64,000 nt of DNA from Paraphysomonas bandaiensis (taxonomy: Eukaryota; Chrysophyceae). The stretch lies in assembly GCA_965644295.1 (NCBI GenBank), contig CBFFRP010000329.1, forward strand, positions 1 to 64,000, given 5' to 3'. A program made the translations under genes and the position numbers. The notes under the pieces were generated by a model. The model was not told the origin of the DNA. It was given only the letters and a program-made list of their open reading frames with translations, and did no database searches. Position 1 is the first letter of the stretch, and every line of letters starts with the position of its first letter. This document shows, in pieces, positions 45,756 to 57,529 of the stretch.

Positions 45756-47891
45756 ATGAGCGACGACTCTGATTCTGATTCTGATTATTCCCCAGAGGCT
45801 GATGCTGAGGAAGAGCAGCAACAAGTACGTGCAATAGTATAGTGCAAGTGTGATATGCTACAGTTATATGATTACAGTATAGTGCAAGTGTGATATGCTA
45901 CAGTTATATGATTACAGTATAGTGCAAGTGTGATATGCTACAGTTATATGATTATAGTATAGTGCAAGTGTGATATGCTACAGTTATATGATTATAGTAT
46001 AGTGCAAGTGTGATATGCTACAGTTATATGATTATAGTATAGTGCAAGTGTGATATGCTACAGTTATATGATTATAGTATAGTGCAAGTGTGATATGCTA
46101 CAGTTATATGATTATAGTATAGTGCAAGTGTGATATGCTACAGTTATATGATTATAGTATAGTGCAAGTGTGATATGCTACAGTTATATGATTATAGTAT
46201 AGTGCAAGTGTGATATGCTACAGTTATATGATTATAGTATAGTGCAAGTGTGATATGCTACAGTTATATGATTATAGTATAGTGCAAGTGTGATATGCTA
46301 CAGTTATATGATTATAGTATAGTGCAAGTGTGATATGCTACAGTTATATGATTATAGTATAGTGCAAGTGTGATATGCTACAGTTATATGATTATAGTAT
46401 AGTGCAAGTGTGATATGCTACAGTTATATGATTATAGTATAGTGCAAGTGTGATATGCTACAGTTATATGATTATAGTATAGTGCAAGTGTGATATGCTA
46501 CAGTTATATGATTATAGTATAGTGCAAGTGTGATATGCTACAGTTATATGATTATAGTATAGTGCAAGTGTGATATGCTACAGTTATATGATTATAGTAT
46601 AGTTGTCACACGAAAATATGTTTTTATTTTTGTTGTGTTTGTAAAATAGGACTCATCCAAAGCCCTCTCGGGATTGACCTTCTCTCGAAAACGAAAGGCT
46701 GAAGAGGCTTGGGCCAGTATGGTGGAAGAAGATAATGCAGCTGTTAGGGATAGAATGGACAAATGCTTACGGCCTACTAACATTAACCGAGGCAAGAAAT
46801 CCAAGAGAAAAAGGAGAAAGATTCAAAATGTAGGCACAACTAAAGTCCAATGAACCCATTGCGGTTTAATATTTTGTGTAGCTAATGAGTCAAATATTTG
46901 GGTCTGGCATAAAGATGTCTACTGAAAGGTCTGAACTAGAATACCTACAAGATGTGTATGCTGATATTTCTACGATATATAGCACAGAGAAGATGCAAAG
47001 TTCATCTGAAAGGGATGGCAAAAGCGATGTGGGAGGTGGTATAGCATTGTTAGAGTAGTTGTATTCTAATATATATCGTTATTTCAGTCGATCAGGCGAG
47101 ATCCATCGTACAGAAGCTTCAACGAAACACGAAAGTTGTTGAAACGAAGAAGTTTGCAGGACAATCTATCCAGTAAGTATTCTTGATATAAAATCATATC
47201 AGTGTTATCAATGTCTGCTATGCTAATGTGAGTTTGCGTGTCTTCCAGAATTGAGAGAACGGTGAAAGTTGGCGAATCAAAGCCCGTCCCTACACCCAGT
47301 GAACCGTCGTCTTCTCTTGATAAGGTAGAGAATCCATTTGGACATTTTGATTTTATCATTTCGTATCTTAACACACTGCCTTACCGGTGAACTCCTTGCA
47401 TAGCATTCAATCTACTGATGCCTCTTTCGTATTTGTTTATATCCTATGCTGATCACTACTGAACTATCAGGTTATTGGTGAGCTCAAAGGCCCTCAAGTA
47501 GTTTCTACAGTGACCAAATCGTCCATGGACTGGGATGGGTACAAGGACAAGGAGGGACTTGAAGAGGATCTTGCACAAGCATCTAAAGAGGGGTAAGTTG
47601 ACTTTAATGTGCTCAGAATGACCTCTCTTCAGTATTCGCTTTGGGTAATTTTGTTATTGGTGTATTAATATGACGATGGTGTTGTGTAGTCGAAGCTTAA
47701 TGTTGTATTGTTTATGTTGACCTCTGTTTTGGCGACACTACATAGCCGTAGTGTGACATTAACTCTTATGTCATAATGATCAATTCCTGAGCAGATATCT
47801 TACGAGAAAAGATTTCCTCGAACGTTGTGATGTGCGCGAATTTGAGAAAGAGAGGGACCAGAGACTCTTGAATGCCTCGAAAAAGAAGTAA
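45756..47891 (+). CDS. SWC5: BCNT/CFDP1 (SWC5) chromatin-remodelling subunit
   Basis: Seven exons (45756-45824, 46650-46829, 46882-47038, 47088-47172, 47249-47324, 47471-47592, 47795-47891) encode 261 residues. The C-terminal BCNT domain is clear: KSSMDWDGYKDKEGLEEDL, then GYLTRKDFLERCDVREFEKE. The N-terminus is acidic (SDDSDSDSDYSPEADAEEE), the histone-binding feature of this family, followed by basic segments. SWC5 activates the SWR1-type complex that deposits histone variant H2A.Z. The first intron (825 bp) is ten times longer than its neighbours because it holds a 19-copy, 40-bp minisatellite. The stop is TAA. Confidence 0.88.
45841..46600. repeat. 19 x 40-bp minisatellite inside intron 1 of the BCNT gene
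   Basis: Nineteen head-to-tail copies of a 40-bp unit beginning agtgcaagtgtgatatgcta. Copies appear identical except that the first two read attacag where the other seventeen read attatag. The array starts 16 bases after the splice donor. Confidence 0.98.
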
Positions 47892-48706
47892 AAAAGAGAT
47901 ACTGTATTCCTGTTTTAAGTTGTAGATTATTTTGTAAGTGATTGATAGTGGAAGTTATGTACTTCTGATAGTCATGTATAAATAATACTAGTAGTATAAT
48001 TTTACTCGGATATTATGATACTGCGATGTCTTGTCATATCTCATTGAATCCATAGATTTTACCCACGATCCTAATCTTGTCTATTAATTGACACTGGTTG
48101 TAGTCAATTGTCTCTGGAAGCCATGTCCATCAAACAATATAATATTGAATATCGACCTATTTACCAAGAGATTCGCTCCTCTTGCAACTCCTTTGGTTTG
48201 TAGTTCATGAAATAGTATTTGCAATGAATGCCTATCTGACTACATAGCTATAAGCTACAAGCAGCTTCTCAATTAAAGAAATTGAATGTTGTTATCATCA
48301 ATTTATAATTGTTACCTACATTTCTCCCGCTCTAAGGAAAGCCGTTCATCCAAAATTATTCTTTATCTTGCCGATACTTAAAAATTGCTAGTATATGTAC
48401 TTACGACAGTGAAGGCTTTGGGTACCACCACAGATATCAAAAACGCGTGGGAAGTTTTATTGTAAATGGTTATTGTTATCAAAGCATAAAACGGCTCCAT
48501 ACTGTGGGATTATCTTAATTATAAATATAGATCCTCGATGCGATGAAGGTTATTCGAAGTAAACAGTACGTTGCAACCAAACTGACGGTGAGGCAAAGTA
48601 TGCAACTATAATTCTCAATATCTTTTCACATGATAAATGTCATTGTACATGACGGACTATCGGTTTGGTAGGCAAATATATAACTTTTCTTGCTGCAACC
48701 GCACTA
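47892..48706. other. Intergenic between convergent genes, no gene seen
   Basis: 815 bp between the BCNT and syntaxin 3' ends. AT-rich, with no supported feature. Confidence 0.5.
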
Positions 48707-49796
48707 TTACACCTTAGGCTTAGCAACCGCAAAGATGATACCAATTATCACACCAAGAACAACAATGCAAATACCGACCAAGCAGCATTGCCTTCCACGA
48801 ATGGCTTTTTGATATTCGATGGCTTGTGTCATATCTACATTAGCCTCCTGTATATAGTCGGCGGCAGACTTAACTTGGAACTCAATTTGGTCCAATAACT
48901 CTCCTTGCTGCTCTGTTAGCACGGCGAAGTCCAGAAACATTTGGTGAAGCTCAGCCACTGACGCCTCCAAAGCCAACACATCCTGGTATTTGTCCGCCAC
49001 ATTCATATAAGCGTTGCGAATTGGATCCGCGGCATCACCCTAAAATCCATCGCAATATATCATCCATACAGTACAAATAAATATAACATGGACACTACTG
49101 TGAATTATAGACATGTGCCAAATGTGTGAATGGGGTTGTGTTGAGCCATTCAACTCACGTTTAAAATCGCATTACGAAGGACCCCTCCAGATCCCCCACC
49201 CGACTTCAATACAGCATCTATCTCTTCAGTTGTGGCATCAGGCTTTACAATATGAACTTGTCGCTTCACTTTCTTCCGGATGTCCGTTTTATATTTTTGC
49301 TGCGCATTCTGGTATTCTTTCATCACATCAACGAACTTTCTAGTTAGAGTGTTAACTAAATTTTCTCGAATTCTCAGCTCTGACATCTTAGGGTTGCTAT
49401 CTTTAAGTGAGTTTGTCTCCTCTCCCAATCTGTATCGAAAACACAGTGAAGACATTCAACTGTAATACTGAAAGTAAACCTTTGGAGTATCTGTTTACTC
49501 AGTGCAGCCCTTTTATTTGTCTCAGCTAAGAGTGGAGTCAATTCTGCGCTCAATTCACTTTCTTTCTCAGATGTTGTGGCGAGAATAACATCTTGATTGA
49601 TTTGCGCGATACGTTTCGTTGCAACACGAATAGACATAATGTTCTGCTTCACTAACTCTACACCACTAAAAAAATCCTGCATGAAATTAGACTCTTTTGG
49701 AATCAAAGAATCGGTTCCTGTGGGAGTCATGTCGATCCCGACGTTCTCTGGTGATGCTGCTGCACCTTTCTTGAGCTCAGTGAGTCGATCGTTCAT
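48707..49796 (-). CDS. Syntaxin (Qa-SNARE)
   Basis: Minus-strand exons 49796-49480, 49429-49159 and 49039-48707 encode 306 residues. The N-terminal part forms the three-helix Habc domain. The SNARE helix spans about 205-270 (the block around LEASVAELHQMFLDFAVL) with the central Q layer in TEQQGELLDQIEFQV. A C-terminal membrane anchor (CCLVGICIVVLGVIIGIIFAV) ends in a short basic tail. This is the layout of plasma-membrane-type syntaxins, which pair with R- and Qbc-SNAREs in secretory vesicle fusion. The membrane cannot be assigned with certainty. The stop is TAA. Confidence 0.93.
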
Positions 49797-51332
49797 AGTG
49801 TTGACAGATACACAGATATATATATATATAACGATATGAGACTACTAACAAACAACACAAACACTCACTGCTCGTTAATTAACACTAACAACAGATGTGC
49901 TCATAGGGATAGAAGGCGATATGGCGGGTGTTGAGGATAGTAATACACGATCAGGCTCTATGTGTGTGTATACTGTACCGTACATGCTATTGCTATGTGT
50001 ATGCGGGTGACTGCCATACCCTGCCTGCATATGAGATATGCGGAGATATCATACCTAACTGACTACGCCCCTACTGTATTCCACGTACATTTACCACACT
50101 GGCGATCATACCATATGTATACACACATAATACCAACAGTATTTTTTTTCAGTTTGTCGTTTGAAGATACATATATGGTATTAATGGTGCAGGAGAAATG
50201 AGATGTTTTCTTAACAACTCAACGAGTTTGGTGGAGCCTCAGTGTCGCAACTGTACTGGAGACAGTACAGGAAGAGTTAGCTGAAGGGAGGTTTCGAGCC
50301 AAACGGAGTATATGTTTGATTTCTATCATGCATGCTCAATGTAGTTGCTAAAGGCTTGGGGAAATTCCCCGGATATTAAGGCAGAAAGTGCCATCCAGAA
50401 ATGGAATGCACCCCGATGATGCTGGATGCGAAGAAGGAGTAGTACTCTGGAGCTTACTGGTGAATTGGGCCTATTTATCAAAACAAAGTTATACCTCCCA
50501 CGCGTACGCGTGAACTCAACGGGGATTACTCTTAGCTGCTTTTCAGCGGCACCATATATGGAAACATTGACTTAATGATTCGAAGGAACAGATGACGCCG
50601 GTGTTGAGACTGGTATTCATGAAGTTGATACTCTTGTAATATTACTATCTTTTAGTTTATGGTGTTATTTCCTGTAAGCTGATCAGCATGAGCCTCGCAC
50701 CTAGAGTATTTTCTTGCGAACAAGAAGTGTTGCTGGCTAGATATCTTGCCGTTTCTTGAACGATGCATACTAGTATATAGGTTCCATTGTATAGGTTTCT
50801 AGTAGCTGTAGATTAGTAACAGAAGTAGCCTGAAGTAAGTAAGTAAGTTGTGACACACCGTTCTTCAACCTAACTAAACAAGCACCTCCATTGGAGAACA
50901 CTATACAATCAACTTTCCAAAACTGCGAAGGATATATTAGTCTCGGGTATAGGGTATAACTTCACAATTTTACTTTCTAGAATAGTAATGATACTTTTTT
51001 CTCCTTTCGTATTCCTTCATTAACGGTGTGGTGATCTAAGCTCTAAGCCCTGGTGCGAACCACGCGGCCTTGGGAGGCATAATGTTCCTACTCATGCAAA
51101 AGCTTTCGCACTTGACAACTGAGTTTAATTGTAGCATTTACGACACTTAATTAAAGATGTAATAAAATTGCTAAATAATTTACACAAGATCAGGTATAAG
51201 CTATAGCACAACCGACGCTTTTAGCCAACACGAATAGCCATTGTTCTGATACCTGTCAACGTATGCCACATTCTATTGTTATTCACAATTCCCTCTAAGT
51301 ATGTTACAAGCGACGTAGTAATCACCATTCAA
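49797..51332. other. Intergenic, no gene seen
   Basis: 1.5 kb between same-strand genes. The part next to the syntaxin start has GTATAC words (gtgtatactgtaccgtacat). The remainder shows no supported frame. Confidence 0.5.
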
Positions 51333-52835
51333 TTACCACCTTCCTCCACTTCCTCCTCCGGACGACCCTCCTCCAAATCCCCTACTCGCCCCGCTTGAAC
51401 CACGGTGAGCCATCTCCCTCCTATGCTGAATATCAGCCAATGTCCGTGTAACTTGCTGCGAACGAGCTTCAGCAGCTCTAACAAATTCACTTGTAGAACC
51501 TGTGTTGACAGCCGTTTGCATATTGTTGTATACATCAGCAGTCATGACTGACGGATAGAGATAACGCATCCGATTCATGCGGAACAGCACTTCCGGTGCA
51601 GACCGATGCATCGGGTTGTAACGAAAACGAGGATTTGAGGGCGGGGCGGAAGATGCTTGACAGCTAGGGCCCGCACAATCATCGTAGCTAGGTGGACTAT
51701 CCCTATATCCAGGAGAATTAAAAGGCCCGGTATTACTCCCGCTAGAGCTATCAGGCGGTCCACCAGAGGTACCTGGTGGTGCGCCCATATTATTTGGCGT
51801 GGCGTTGTTTGGTCGGGGTGGCCGGGGAGCGGTGGGATCGACAGGTTCTCTGCATATAGGACACGTTTTATCTGCGCGCCTGTCTCTTAAATACTCCTCC
51901 AAGCATTTATAGCAAAACGTGTGACCGCAGTGGAGGGCCATTGGACGGGTCGGAAGCCCACTACTGCTAGAACTTCCACCATCCGGAGGGTTTAGTGGGG
52001 TGCTTCCAGTTCCTTCCAGTGTATCATCAGATCCATTTTGTCGGATTGGTGGATTAAAATCTTCTAGACATATAGGGCACGAGGAAAAGTGAAATCTGTT
52101 GTCATCCTCATTTTGCACGTCTTGCATTAGTTGGGAAAGAGCTACTTGACCACGTCGAAGTCCACGCTCATGTCGAGATTGGCGGTAACTTATTACAGCA
52201 AAACCAGCGACACACAAGACCAACACCACAACAACTCCCATATCTTCATAACTCTTTGTTTCCACCTGACGGGGTATATGACTCTTCCCATGAACAATGA
52301 GATCAATCTCAACAATAGCTGCTTCAATAGCACCTCCATAATCACCATCACGTAGATATGGCTTCATATGTTCAATCAGTGTGTCTAGTATGGGTTTTGA
52401 CAAGAGACCGGCAAGTCCATTGCCGCGAGATATGAACACCGCACGGTCCTTAAGAGAGAGAAATATAAGCACTCCATTGAGCTTTTCCTTGTCCCCCACT
52501 CCCCATGCATCGTGAAGCTGCATCGCGAAGGCTTTTGCACTGTCATCAATGCTGCTAATTCCCTCAGGAGGGATCATACGGTCCACTACAGCTACACCAA
52601 TCTCCAGTCCCTCTGCGTGCATGACCCGGCCTTCTATCACATCCTTGCTCTCTTTTGACAGCGCACCGGACAGATCGCATATCACAGACATCTTCACAGT
52701 CTCCCGTCCACATTTCTCAGGGTGAGTGATGGGATTGGGAATGTCTGCTATACGGACTCCACTAGAGGGATAGGCGTGAGTATACACTGCTACGTGTATA
52801 CTGTACAACACCGTACACAACACGGCCCGCATCAT
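51333..52835 (-). CDS. TPM-domain membrane protein with cytosolic RING finger
   Basis: Single exon, 500 residues, ATG 52835 to TAA. There is a signal peptide (about 1-22) and then a TPM-type domain (YPSSGVRIADIPNPI and LSGALSKESKDVIEGRV, later GVLIFLSLKDRAVFISRGNGL and LRDGDYGGAIEAAI). A single transmembrane helix (MGVVVVLVLCVAGFAVISY) follows. The cytosolic part carries a C3HC4 RING (CPIC, then CGHTFCYKC, then CPIC) with about 40 Gly/Ser/Pro-rich residues inserted between the first two metal-ligand pairs, and ends in a Gly/Ser-rich tail. The layout suggests a membrane E3 ubiquitin ligase with a luminal TPM domain. Substrate and membrane are unknown. Divergent from the RCC1 gene. Confidence 0.85.
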   Translation of the reverse strand: MMRAVLCTVLYSIHVAVYTHAYPSSGVRIADIPNPITHPEKCGRETVKMSVICDLSGALSKESKDVIEGRVMHAEGLEIGVAVVDRMIPPEGISSIDDSAKAFAMQLHDAWGVGDKEKLNGVLIFLSLKDRAVFISRGNGLAGLLSKPILDTLIEHMKPYLRDGDYGGAIEAAIVEIDLIVHGKSHIPRQVETKSYEDMGVVVVLVLCVAGFAVISYRQSRHERGLRRGQVALSQLMQDVQNEDDNRFHFSSCPICLEDFNPPIRQNGSDDTLEGTGSTPLNPPDGGSSSSSGLPTRPMALHCGHTFCYKCLEEYLRDRRADKTCPICREPVDPTAPRPPRPNNATPNNMGAPPGTSGGPPDSSSGSNTGPFNSPGYRDSPPSYDDCAGPSCQASSAPPSNPRFRYNPMHRSAPEVLFRMNRMRYLYPSVMTADVYNNMQTAVNTGSTSEFVRAAEARSQQVTRTLADIQHRREMAHRGSSGASRGFGGGSSGGGSGGRW

Positions 52836-53256
52836 ATGAAAACACTAGAGGATGAGAGACTTCACTTGATGGTCTGTATATGAATACCACTCACTTCACC
52901 TCACTTCACCTCCTAGAGACACCGGCCCGATATAGTACTACACAGCAGGACCCGTATAGGTATGTATGTACAGGCAGTGGACTATGGAAGAGATGTGTGT
53001 TGTATGGTACACCAAAATATGCCACTTGGCAGTGATGTACCAGAGCTGTATACGTATGTATATATGTATGTATTTGCTGTAAGTCTAGAATGAGGTGTGT
53101 ATACTGTATTATGGTTGTATACAGGGCGGTATGATGTGTGGCAGGTGAGGTATGTATGTGTATGTATGTGTGTATGTGTATGTATGCTCTGCTGAGAGGA
53201 TGCGTCTCGTCTCTTAACTCTGAGCTACTGGAACCACATCATCAATAGAGGACACA
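52836..53256. promoter_or_regulatory. Shared upstream region of the TPM-RING and RCC1 genes
   Basis: 421 bp between divergent starts. It has two TATG-type tracts (about 53049-53072 and 53153-53186) and GTATAC words (gtgtatactgtattatggtt). Confidence 0.5.
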
Positions 53257-56186
53257 ATGAAGAGAGGACGAGTGGATGGACAGATATCGAAACAAGAGTA
53301 TGAGATGGGGTCGCAGGAGTCTCATTCACCTGTAAGTTATACTCATATCACTACACACACACACACACACACATCTCTCTATATCTCACTGTATATACAG
53401 GGAACATTCCTGCGGGCCACTCCAGGGACACTAGCGAATAGACGCATGCTGGTCCCTAAAGTATCAAACAAGAAAAAGGAGTTCGTCAAGCACATCAAAG
53501 AATTGAATCGAAGTTTTTATGATTATTTTCGTGAGTGTGTTGAGGAGGACCCCAATCAGCATATGACGACTGTGGTTCAAGACTATATTGATTATGTTTC
53601 ACAGCTTGAGGATCGATATTTGAGATCATATGGTGAGGTTATGACATTTGGATCTGGTGACTGTGGTCAACTGGCTCATGGTGTGGAGGAAGATGATGAT
53701 CTCATGGTTAAATTCCCACGGATTGTTTACTCTCTAAGGTAGGGTGGGTTATCTTGTGTAGTTTGTATGTTGCAGAGAGTACTAAAATATTATTCGTCCA
53801 GTTAAAGCATATTGCAAGTTAATGTAAACATTTGCTATGTATGGTTTAGGAATAAGAAAGTGGTTGGTATTGCTTGTGGAGGACTGCACAATGCAGTTTT
53901 TACTGAGGACGGACAGGTCTATACATGGGGGTGTGCTGATGATGGATCCCTAGGAAGGTGTGTACTCTGCCTAATAGACTTTTGCTGCACATGATAGTTT
54001 ACGTAAACGTATTGTGTTTAGCTGATTTCTTGCTTGCGTGCATCTGTGCCATCATTTATTATCACGGCTAATGCTTTTATCCAGGGAGGGCGATGAAAAC
54101 ATGCCTATCCTTGTGGAGGTAAGGATTGATATGTTAATGCTATGCGTATCGTATTACTTACGTTAATACACGTAGGGGTTAGCTCATGAAACTATAATTG
54201 GCGTAGCATGCGGAGATGGGCAGACCCTTGCAGTTGCTGTGTCTGGTGATGTGTATGGATGGGGCTGTTACAAGGACAAAGAAGGCAAGAAGTGGTTCAA
54301 CCCACAGCCAGGATCCAGCGCCATTAGACGGCAACAGAATGAACCACTAAAAATCCAGGTCCATTTATTTCGTAGTTAGTCGGCGCGGTCTTCGATTTTC
54401 TGATAAATTATCATTATGTAGGGCTTTGCATCAGATTGTCAGGTTGTAGAAATTGCATGCGGCAGTACTTTCAACGTCGCAAGGTGTGCTAATGGGACTA
54501 TATATTCATGGGGACTCGGCGAATGCGGAGAGCTCGGCCGGAGTGTACCGGCAATGAAATCTGACGGAGAGTACGACGAGGCTAGTATACTTAGGTAAGA
54601 TACAGTAATGATGTATGTGGACGCGTTAAATGGAAGTAGGATGCATATTACTCCCGGGAAGATGTTTCTTACGGCAAACAACACTAAGGTGGGTGCACAG
54701 CACGTATTGCTAATTTAAATGTCTAATTTTATCATAGGAGGCCGTCAATCCAAAGGCGATTGGCTGTGGGGCGTACCACACTCTTGTTGTTATCGGAAAT
54801 TCAGTATATGTGTGTGGTTTGAATAACTATGGGCAGGTATTTATTTTAGCACATCGCACTTGCAGCCATTCAGTATATATGTAATATACACTACATGCAG
54901 TATTGATTTAGGGAAGTACTGTGTATCGCCTACAGTAGCCTATCACATAATATATTTCTCTCATAACAACTGATATTCCTATGATTAAATGCAACATTTC
55001 ATTCATTTTGTTGCAGTTGGGTATTGGTAGTACAGAGTCGTCGGACTTTCTTACTGAAGTAGAAGATCTTAGGGGACTGGGTGTGGTAGCCGTTAAAGGG
55101 GGTGAGTTACGTCTTTATATTTTGTTGCCATATGGTCCCTTCCAACTTTACTTACGGTAATACTGTCTTTTTCTGACTAACAGGAATGCACCATTCCCTT
55201 GTCTTAACCTCAAATGGCGTGATGTTTTCCTTTGGTAGAGGTGACTCTGGGCAGGTGTGTTTGTTTACATGCTTCAGTAACAACGGATATAATTGACTGT
55301 AATATGAAGATACATTAGTCATGTATTCACATGAGTGTACACGGTCTGATATAGTTCTGCATCGAACTTCATTCTGGCATACGTATTTATATTTTTTGTG
55401 TAGTTGGGTGTAGCGGGATATGCAGATGGGGCAGCTGGAGACTTCGCAGATAGGCCACAGGAAATAGTTCTTCCAGCATTGGTATTTTTTTGTCTGATTT
55501 GCATTTTTGTTTTGTGTAGCGAACACATTTTGATATTCTCTTCGAAAGTATATATCTTTATATGCAATGATATTCATACACTCGGATTCTCATGAATATC
55601 TGGTAGGCCGGTAGTGACACGAAAGTGGCTGCCATATCGTGCGGTGCCAACCACAATCTCGCCGTTCTCAAGAATAACAAAGATGTATGTATAATGCACG
55701 CTCTGAATGCACCAGATTGCATTCGTTACTTCGTATTGTAGCGTGGGATTTAGAATATTATTCTCGCACCATAGGTGGAGTATTATATATTAACTGTCAC
55801 TCACCAAGTATGTGTTTGCACAGGTCTTTTCTTGGGGTTATGGGGACATGCTCGCGTTAGGCCATGGTAAAGAGAGAGACGAAACCACACCTAAGGTATG
55901 ATATTTGCTTTGATCTTATATATATGTCTTCCTGTGAGACTGAAACTAGATATTCATGAAACTACCTTATTGATGAAACTTGACTTATATTTTTTAGCGT
56001 CTCAACTTTGAAAAAGTGGTGTCCGGAGGAGGCATGGTAGAGAAAGTGGTACAGGTAGAGATATGGTGTCTGATGCTGTTATATGCCGTGTTAATAAACA
56101 CTACATGGTGATTGTAACTGTATTCTTAATAGGTTGATGGAGGTGGGCAACATTCTGCGATTATTGCAGTGGTGCGAACTACTTAA
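53257..56186 (+). CDS. RCC1-repeat protein, 15 exons
   Basis: Exons: 53257-53331, 53401-53738, 53850-53957, 54085-54118, 54176-54358, 54422-54594, 54640-54688, 54738-54836, 55017-55101, 55184-55254, 55404-55481, 55607-55684, 55824-55895, 55998-56054, 56133-56186. They give 517 residues with every junction in frame and a TAA stop. Seven beta-propeller blades are visible, from GEVMTFGSGDCGQLAHG to VFSWGYGDMLALGHG. Many introns fall at or near the Gly-Gln blade ends. An N-terminal basic segment of about 60 residues (KRGRVDGQ, KKKEF) could be a nuclear signal. It may be a Ran guanine-nucleotide exchange factor of the RCC1 kind, but the repeat alone does not prove that. Confidence 0.85.
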
Positions 56187-57529
56187 GGCTTGCTATTGGG
56201 AAGCTTTCGAAGGGCATATTCTGATACAATTGGGTTTAAAATCGTAGCGGCAGATATAATAGGTGCTATTAGATTGCACAGTTTGTTTGTCTACACTCTT
56301 AATTGTAACCACAATAATTTGTTCACACTGTGATGTATTATTACTACAGTTGTCACCGACCAGGAGGGGGGCGATACTACCATAGATCGCAAAATTATCA
56401 TAAGATTTCATACATGTCAGACTATTGTGATTATTCATAGCATAATTTGTACGAGATACTGTATTAGCATGTAGCTGGTATATAATAGACGACCACTTTC
56501 TACAGCTGTTCACTACTATTGTTAAAGGCTTCAACTTGAAGCCAACAAGTATTGGTCAGTTCTGCCTGTTGAGTTCTGTAGTATGATGCGATATATAATA
56601 TATATAGTAGTGAATGATCCTCCACCTACTAGTAATGTGCCCCCAACGGCTGTTGCCGCTTTACCAGGCTTTGATATTATTACATCTTTCTCTGCCCTAC
56701 GGTGGCAAATACCGTTCAACACAAAGTTTCACCTTATTAACCAGCTTTAAGCTCAATGTCCCTATTAAGGGTATGGATGAGTCATGTCAGTGTGCCTAGG
56801 GCCTCTTCTCCCTCTCTTCGGCCACATTTTGCTGATCACCTCGTCTCCGACAAATCTCTTGTTTTACCACGTTGTACACGTTCCAAGCCTCACTGCCTGG
56901 CTTTGCGACTTCCACCCAACCTAACGGCTTCGGCTAAACCACGTGCCTGCACTAATGCAGCGCTTACCGCATTCATATGCCATCACATCAGTAGACATCA
57001 TAGTCTCACCTATCGAATTCTACGGTTACAACCACTCAAAACGTGGCTCGTGCGAGCAGGTCCACGCAAAAGATCCTCTGGTGCTCTCCATATGGTCACA
57101 GAATACTCTCGAACCCTCACAACTGAGCTACAGGGCTGCCTCCTGATGTCCACACAAAACAACCCAACATGGTTTCTCTGTGGTCTATGCATCCAGCAGG
57201 TTACCCCCTCATTCTGTTCACCTATCACTCCCTCAGCCCATTCCTCTTATTGGACAGACACTGTATTCCGCATACGGTATATTCGGCTACTGTACTACAG
57301 TGCCCTACAGGATGTATACCACACAAAAACGGTGCTAGCATGCGGTACACTACGTAGCCCCGGACCCCATCAATACCCTACCAACACACACCCACTCAAT
57401 CTTGCTGGTTATGAGTATATCACCTATGCAAGGCCCCAAAGTTCACGCTTAAGTCTCTTGCGCAACAACACTCGGTTCACATACAGATATACACCAACAC
57501 TCTCTAGAAGCAACTTCGACACAATTTCA
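56187..57529 (+). other. 5' flank of the right-hand retroelement
   Basis: The first 550 bp are AT-rich intergenic DNA. From about 56756 base composition shifts to C-rich and a frame is open in phase with the element, but its residues look random until ATG 57530, so this part is more likely a leader. The exact 5' end is not determined. Confidence 0.45.

Noticed and set aside
45841-46600. CRISPR-like array (regular repeats)
   Set aside because: The 40-bp units are contiguous with no spacers and lie in a eukaryotic intron, so this is a minisatellite.
56756-57529. N-terminal 258 codons of the open frame preceding ATG 57530 as part of the retroelement protein
   Set aside because: Composition looks like random translation of C-rich DNA; the coding character starts near 57530. 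An upstream start remains possible.
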